From NCBI RefSeq assembly GCF_003001815.1, contig NZ_PVMZ01000035.1, positions 17,220 through 81,219 on the forward strand: a DNA stretch of 64,000 nt. The letters run 5' to 3'. Positions 60,580-64,000 of the stretch are shown here, piece after piece. The notes beneath the pieces are model-generated. The model ran no database searches, was not told the origin of the DNA, and worked only from the letters and a program-made list of their open reading frames with translations. Each line of letters starts with the position of its first letter. Position 1 is the first letter of the stretch. The position numbers and the translations under genes were made by a program. This DNA comes from Actinoplanes italicus (GTDB lineage Bacteria > Actinomycetota > Actinomycetes > Mycobacteriales > Micromonosporaceae).

Positions 60580-61047
60580 ATGACCGACGCATCCGTGCAC
60601 CTCGTCGCCCAGCCTCGTCTCGACACGCTCGTGACGGAGTTCCACACCGGCGCCCAGCGGCTGCGCACCGACTACGCGGGGACGGCCTGGATCGGTGACA
60701 TCCCCGACCCGGAATCCGGGATGATGGGACCGAACTACCAGCGGCGTGTTGTCGACTCGCAGTTGTTTCTGCCTGACACCCACTGGTACACCGTCCGCGA
60801 GCTCGACGACGCCGAGATCCAGATTGCCGTCGGCCTGCTCCAGGTGCCGGGCACCACGCAGGGCTCACAAGGGCTGGTCGGCGCAATCGCGGACCCACGT
60901 GCGGATTTCTTCGAGCACCCGGAACACGACGACCGGGTCGGCATCTGCCTCACGCTGCGGGGCCGGATCTGGTCCAACGTCGGCCTGTCATATCGGATCA
61001 CCGTACTGTGCCGGCCGGAGGCCTTCATCAGTAGCACACCCGCGTGA
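60580..61047 (+). CDS. Hypothetical protein
   Basis: A 155-residue soluble protein: HLVAQPRLDTLVTEFHTGAQRLRTDYAGTAWIGDIPDPESGMM, YTVRELDDAEIQIAVGLLQVPG, FEHPEHDDRVGICLTLRGRIWSN. No signal peptide, membrane helix or known motif. Codon usage fits a real gene. It sits between a decayed integrase and the two-recombinase element, so it may be accessory cargo. Confidence 0.6.
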   Translation: MTDASVHLVAQPRLDTLVTEFHTGAQRLRTDYAGTAWIGDIPDPESGMMGPNYQRRVVDSQLFLPDTHWYTVRELDDAEIQIAVGLLQVPGTTQGSQGLVGAIADPRADFFEHPEHDDRVGICLTLRGRIWSNVGLSYRITVLCRPEAFISSTPA

Positions 61048-61267
61048 TGCAAGGGGCCGCACTGATCTCGGCACCAGCGTAGGTGTCGGCTCGTCGCCTG
61101 GCGACCACGAGCGCTCGGCGGCAGATCAGTACATCCGGACAGCGGGTCACGCGCCAGGCATCGGCTGAGTTAGCCTCCTGTTCGCGCGCCGGGCGAAAGC
61201 AGATGGGAATGTGCGCCATGCTGACGCTGAGCACCCGAGAAGGTGGGGATGAGCCGGTTCGAGTCCG

Positions 61268-61293
61268 GTGGCCCGGCGCACTGACAGCGGCAT
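61268..61293. repeat. Left flanking direct repeat of recombinase element
   Basis: GGTGGCCCG...GACAGCGGCAT; the last 11 bases (GACAGCGGCAT, 61283-61293) recur exactly at 63761-63771 with similar sequence before them. It overlaps a tRNA T-arm-like sequence (61253-61269). A candidate attachment site. Confidence 0.55.
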
Positions 61294-61294
61294 T

Positions 61295-61310
61295 ATGCAG
61301 GTAATCCTTG
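61295..61310. repeat. Left terminal inverted repeat
   Basis: ATGCAGGTAATCCTTG, exact inverse of 63677-63692, ten bases beyond the stop of the second recombinase gene. Confidence 0.8.
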
Positions 61311-61319
61311 TCAAGTCGA

Positions 61320-62564
61320 TCATGATGCTTGTTGGTCCAGGCCGTTCAGGAGCCGGGTGAACAGGTCGGCGCGGTGGGTCTGATTGTGGTCGGCGGCGTG
61401 GTCGTGCTGGGCTTGCAGGGTGGGCCGGAACTCGATGCTGGTCTGGAAGAAGGTGCAGGTCTCGCAGATGGCCTCGGAGGCGCAGTCGAGTTCGGGTGGG
61501 CGGGTGCAGTAGCCGTTGCCGAGCAGGCGGTGGTGCTCGCGGCGTAGCCGTGCCATGCGGGGGCCGATGATGTCCGCGGGTAGCGGTTTTCCTTGCTGGT
61601 AAAGGGATTCGACTTTCTCGGTGACGGCGAAGTATTCGTCGGCGACGGTTCGGGTGGCGATCTTCGCGTAGCGCAGGGTCATGTCGAGGCTGCGGTGGCC
61701 GAGCAGGGCGGCGATGGCTTCGAGGGTCATGCCGCGGTTGATGGCCTGGGTGGCCAGGGTGTGCCGGAGCTGGTGCGGGTGGATGTGGGCCAGGCCGGCG
61801 GCCGTGCCGGCTTTGTTGATCAGTCTGGTGACGGTGTGCCGGTCGAGGGGGCGCCCGTTCTCCCGGGGTAGCAGCAGCGGGTTATCGGCGTCGACGTGGG
61901 CGGTGCGGTAGTCACCGATGAGGGTGATCAGGTGCGGGTGCAGCGGTAGGTAGCGGTCCTCGCGGAGTTTGCCGACCGGGACGTGCAGCCAGTGCGCGGC
62001 GCCGATGAGCACGATCGCGTCGGCGGCCAGGGCGGTGAACTCGCCGACGCGCAGTCCGGTGCGTAACAGGACTTCGACGACGACGCGGACGAGCAGGCGG
62101 GGTTCGGCTTGGGCGGCGCGCAGCAGTTTCGCGGCGGACGGGTCGTCGAGGGCTTTCGGCAGGGGATGGTCCTGCCGCGGTAGATCCGCGGGGATGATCG
62201 GGATCCGGGCGGGTGCTTCGGGCCATTCCCAGTCGGTGATGCGGACGAAGAACATGCGCAGGGTGCCGAGACGGTGGGCGAGGGTGGCCGGGGTGAGCTG
62301 GGCGGTGCGGTAGCCGGACCTGGTGTTCAGCCAGGTCCGGAAGTCCTCGATGTGACGACGCCGGATGTCGGCGATGAACCGGACTTCGGGCGCCTGCTCG
62401 ACGAGGAACGCGGCCAGTGATCGCAGCGCCAGGTCGGCGCCGGACACGCTGCCGGGCCGCAGGATGGCGGCCAACTGGTCGAGATAGCGGCGCATCGGGG
62501 TCACCGTGTCGGGGATCTCGGCGGCCAACTGGTCCCAGCCGGGAAGCCGCCGCGAGCCGCTCAC
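61320..62564 (-). CDS. Tyrosine recombinase B with C-terminal Cys motif
   Basis: A 414-residue integrase. SAM-like N-terminal domain to about 130, then the catalytic domain: first Arg in LLRTGLRVGEF, HPHQLRHTLATQ (His-x-x-Arg), LGHRSLDMTLRYAK (His and Tyr). A Cys-rich end (PELDCASEAICETCTFF) follows, as in TnpB-like recombinases of Tn554-type elements. GTG 62564 overlaps the stop of the partner gene by four bases. It lies inside a pair of 16-bp inverted repeats. Confidence 0.9.
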   Translation of the reverse strand: MSGSRRLPGWDQLAAEIPDTVTPMRRYLDQLAAILRPGSVSGADLALRSLAAFLVEQAPEVRFIADIRRRHIEDFRTWLNTRSGYRTAQLTPATLAHRLGTLRMFFVRITDWEWPEAPARIPIIPADLPRQDHPLPKALDDPSAAKLLRAAQAEPRLLVRVVVEVLLRTGLRVGEFTALAADAIVLIGAAHWLHVPVGKLREDRYLPLHPHLITLIGDYRTAHVDADNPLLLPRENGRPLDRHTVTRLINKAGTAAGLAHIHPHQLRHTLATQAINRGMTLEAIAALLGHRSLDMTLRYAKIATRTVADEYFAVTEKVESLYQQGKPLPADIIGPRMARLRREHHRLLGNGYCTRPPELDCASEAICETCTFFQTSIEFRPTLQAQHDHAADHNQTHRADLFTRLLNGLDQQAS

Positions 62565-63625
62565 CGTCCACCCTCGATCACGTCGAAGCCGTTGCGAGGC
62601 AACGGTTTGCCGGAGAACAGCTGCGCGTCGATCGCCTCGGCGGCCCGCCGGTATTGCGAAGCCAGCCAGTCGTCGGCCAGGTGCAGATAGATCCGGGTGG
62701 ACTCGATGCAGGCGCGCCCGGCCTGAGCCTGGACGGCTTCCAGTGCCATGCCCGCCTCCCGCAGCCGGGTCAGGCAGGTGTGCCGCAGCTGATGGCAGGT
62801 CACCTTGCTCAGGCCGGCTCGCTGCCGGGCCGAGTCCAGGATCTGATCCAGCCCCGCCGCGGACAGCGGACGGCCCCGCCGCGGGCCTTTGAGAACCACG
62901 AACAGCCGGTCGGTGGCGATGCCGGGCGGGCGTTCGGCGTCGAGGTAGGCGGCGACCGAGGCGAAGAACCGGCCGGAGACCGGGATCTGCCGCTGATGAC
63001 CGCCCTTGCCGTCGGCGATGAACACCCGGCGGGCGGCGACCTGCAGATCCTCCAGGCGCAGGCCGAGAACCTCGCACCGGCGCAGCCCGCCCAGCACCAT
63101 CGCCCGGTCGCGGTGCGTGCGCAGCGCCGCCAGCAACGCATCCACCTGGACCGGCTGCAGAATCCGCGGCAGAGTCCGTGGAACCCGCACCAGCGGAACA
63201 CCCTGGCGGGGACGTTGCCGTTCCCGGCGCGTCGGCAGTCCCCGCGGCACCGGGTTCGCCTCGACATCACCGCGGGCCTGCAAGAACGCGAACAGCCCGG
63301 ACACGCTCGACAACCGGCGGCGGACCGTCCGCGCCGATACCCCGCTGCCGACCTCGCCGGCGACCTGTAGCCGCTGGGCCGGGCCACCGGCATACTGCGC
63401 GGTCACGAACGCGAGCACGTCCGCCGCGACGACTCGGCCCGGCGCTTTGCCGACCACGGTGAAGAACACCTTCAGGTCATACGCGACCGCGACCACCGTG
63501 TTCGGCCGGGACCGCACCGCCAGGAACTCCAGATACGCATCCAGCAGCGCCACCCCGAACCGCACGACCAGACCACCAGCCGCGTCCCGAGACCGCACCA
63601 ACCCCAAACCACTCCACGCCGACAT
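62561..63625 (-). CDS. Tyrosine recombinase A (partner)
   Basis: A 354-residue integrase. N-terminal core-binding domain (LLDAYLEFLAVRSRPNTVVAVAYDLKVFFTVV), then AMVLGGLRRCEVLGLRLEDL (first Arg), TCHQLRHTCLTRLREAGM and STRIYLHLADDWL (Tyr). The usual GH before the Tyr box reads AGRACIESTRIYLH, so the His is replaced by Arg. ATG 63625 is chosen (GAAGGG upstream); the frame extends further. It is the upstream gene of a two-gene operon; both recombinases probably act together on the flanking repeats. Confidence 0.88.
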   Translation of the reverse strand: MSAWSGLGLVRSRDAAGGLVVRFGVALLDAYLEFLAVRSRPNTVVAVAYDLKVFFTVVGKAPGRVVAADVLAFVTAQYAGGPAQRLQVAGEVGSGVSARTVRRRLSSVSGLFAFLQARGDVEANPVPRGLPTRRERQRPRQGVPLVRVPRTLPRILQPVQVDALLAALRTHRDRAMVLGGLRRCEVLGLRLEDLQVAARRVFIADGKGGHQRQIPVSGRFFASVAAYLDAERPPGIATDRLFVVLKGPRRGRPLSAAGLDQILDSARQRAGLSKVTCHQLRHTCLTRLREAGMALEAVQAQAGRACIESTRIYLHLADDWLASQYRRAAEAIDAQLFSGKPLPRNGFDVIEGGR

Positions 63626-63676
63626 CCAGGCACCCTTCAATACCCAATCCACCAGCACAAACATGCCGTGGATCAC

Positions 63677-63692
63677 CAAGGATTACCTGCAT
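63677..63692. repeat. Right terminal inverted repeat
   Basis: CAAGGATTACCTGCAT, exact inverse of 61295-61310, 52 bases upstream of the chosen start of recombinase A. Confidence 0.8.
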
Positions 63693-63746
63693 ATCAAGCA
63701 CGACAGGGCGTCGGTCCGCCGCCGCCAGACACTGGTCGACGGCAGG

Positions 63747-63771
63747 TTGGCCCGAGCGCGGACAGCGGCAT
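63747..63771. repeat. Right flanking direct repeat of recombinase element
   Basis: TTGGCCCGAGCGCGGACAGC followed by GGCAT, matching 61268-61293 apart from a few bases and a short gap. Confidence 0.55.
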
Positions 63772-63845
63772 GAGAGGTTGTTGGACCGGCGCGCTTATCA
63801 GGCACTACCTCGATCTCGACCGGCACCTCGAGCGTTTTGTCAGTT

Positions 63846-63879
63846 GCGCCGCAGCCGCAGCCGCAGCCGCAGCCGCAGT
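63846..63879. repeat. (GCAGCC)n microsatellite
   Basis: About five tandem GCAGCC units; would code Ala repeats on the plus strand, where no convincing gene is seen. Confidence 0.8.
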
Positions 63880-63915
63880 CCTCGGCGACGGCGTAGGCAA
63901 TCTAGTGAGCCTTTT

Positions 63916-64000
63916 TCATCCTGCGTAGCGGTTGGCTTCGACGTGGTGCAGAACGAGGATGGCCTGCACGATCGCGGTGGCTCGGCGTGGGCAGCAGCGC
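63916..64000 (-). CDS. Partial gene end, possible transposase (runs off window)
   Basis: The minus strand is open from the window edge to TGA 63916-63918 and gives about 27 residues, RCCPRRATAIVQAILVLHHVEANRYAG. The regular hydrophobic-helix pattern is protein-like. No family can be named from so little. Its place next to a recombinase element suggests mobile DNA. Confidence 0.35.
   Translation of the reverse strand, partial: RCCPRRATAIVQAILVLHHVEANRYAG

Noticed and set aside
63668..63928. Plus-strand frame covering the GCAGCC microsatellite
   Set aside because: It owes its openness to the repeat and covers element ends; no protein-like sequence.

Overview
The window is uniformly very GC-rich with GTG/ATG starts, many 4-base stop/start overlaps and few long gaps. 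It looks like a chromosomal segment of a filamentous actinomycete. An Actinoplanes/Micromonosporaceae-type host is an inference from a FliF-like flagellar protein fragment, the c-di-AMP riboswitch type and the gene families. No rRNA or CRISPR array is seen; one tRNA gene is present.

Bases 1 to about 24,700 form a heavy-metal (mainly copper) handling region. It starts with the end of a MerR regulator, a small MerT-like membrane protein and a YnfA protein. Then come a CopB-type P-ATPase with a His-rich N-terminus (1427), an L,D-transpeptidase, a TetR regulator with small membrane proteins, a DUF305 lipoprotein, a cysteine-synthase-like enzyme coupled to an MFS exporter (8018-10416), a YcnI-like protein and a CueP-like lipoprotein. 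A CopZ, a two-module secreted protein and a CopA P-ATPase follow (14619-18076). Two CsoR repressors (20538, 22783), a second CopZ and an MFS transporter complete it. At least six palindromes of the form TACCCC..GGGGTA lie in front of these units and plausibly make one CsoR regulon. Three small His-rich single-pass proteins share a similar C-terminal end. Inside this region are decayed mobile-element fragments (about 12170-12600), a c-di-AMP riboswitch with its NlpC/P60 hydrolase, and a secreted FliF-C-like protein.

Bases 25,500 to 30,006 hold a TetR/MFS drug-efflux pair, a truncated MFS gene, a large serine recombinase and tRNA-Leu(GAG). This is a plausible end of an integrated island carrying the metal genes.

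Bases 30,168 to 58,507 look like ordinary chromosome. They contain a TPR/low-complexity membrane protein; an FN3 protein-MoxR-DUF58-transglutaminase operon whose transglutaminase lacks catalytic residues; a flavoprotein-ferredoxin pair; several housekeeping-type enzymes; PadR and PaaX regulators; a branched-chain amino-acid-type ABC transporter (five genes); a sugar O-acetyltransferase; a frame-broken TetR gene; a lipase; and a NarL-type two-component system. Three copies of an intergenic palindrome with the core CAGCGGTACGGCACAGC lie here.

Bases 58,900 to 64,000 are accessory sequence. They hold hypothetical genes, one apparently broken in a G-run, a decayed tyrosine integrase, and a compact element with two overlapping tyrosine recombinases. 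That element is bounded by 16-bp inverted repeats and flanked by similar direct repeats, and is the best candidate for an undescribed mobile element.
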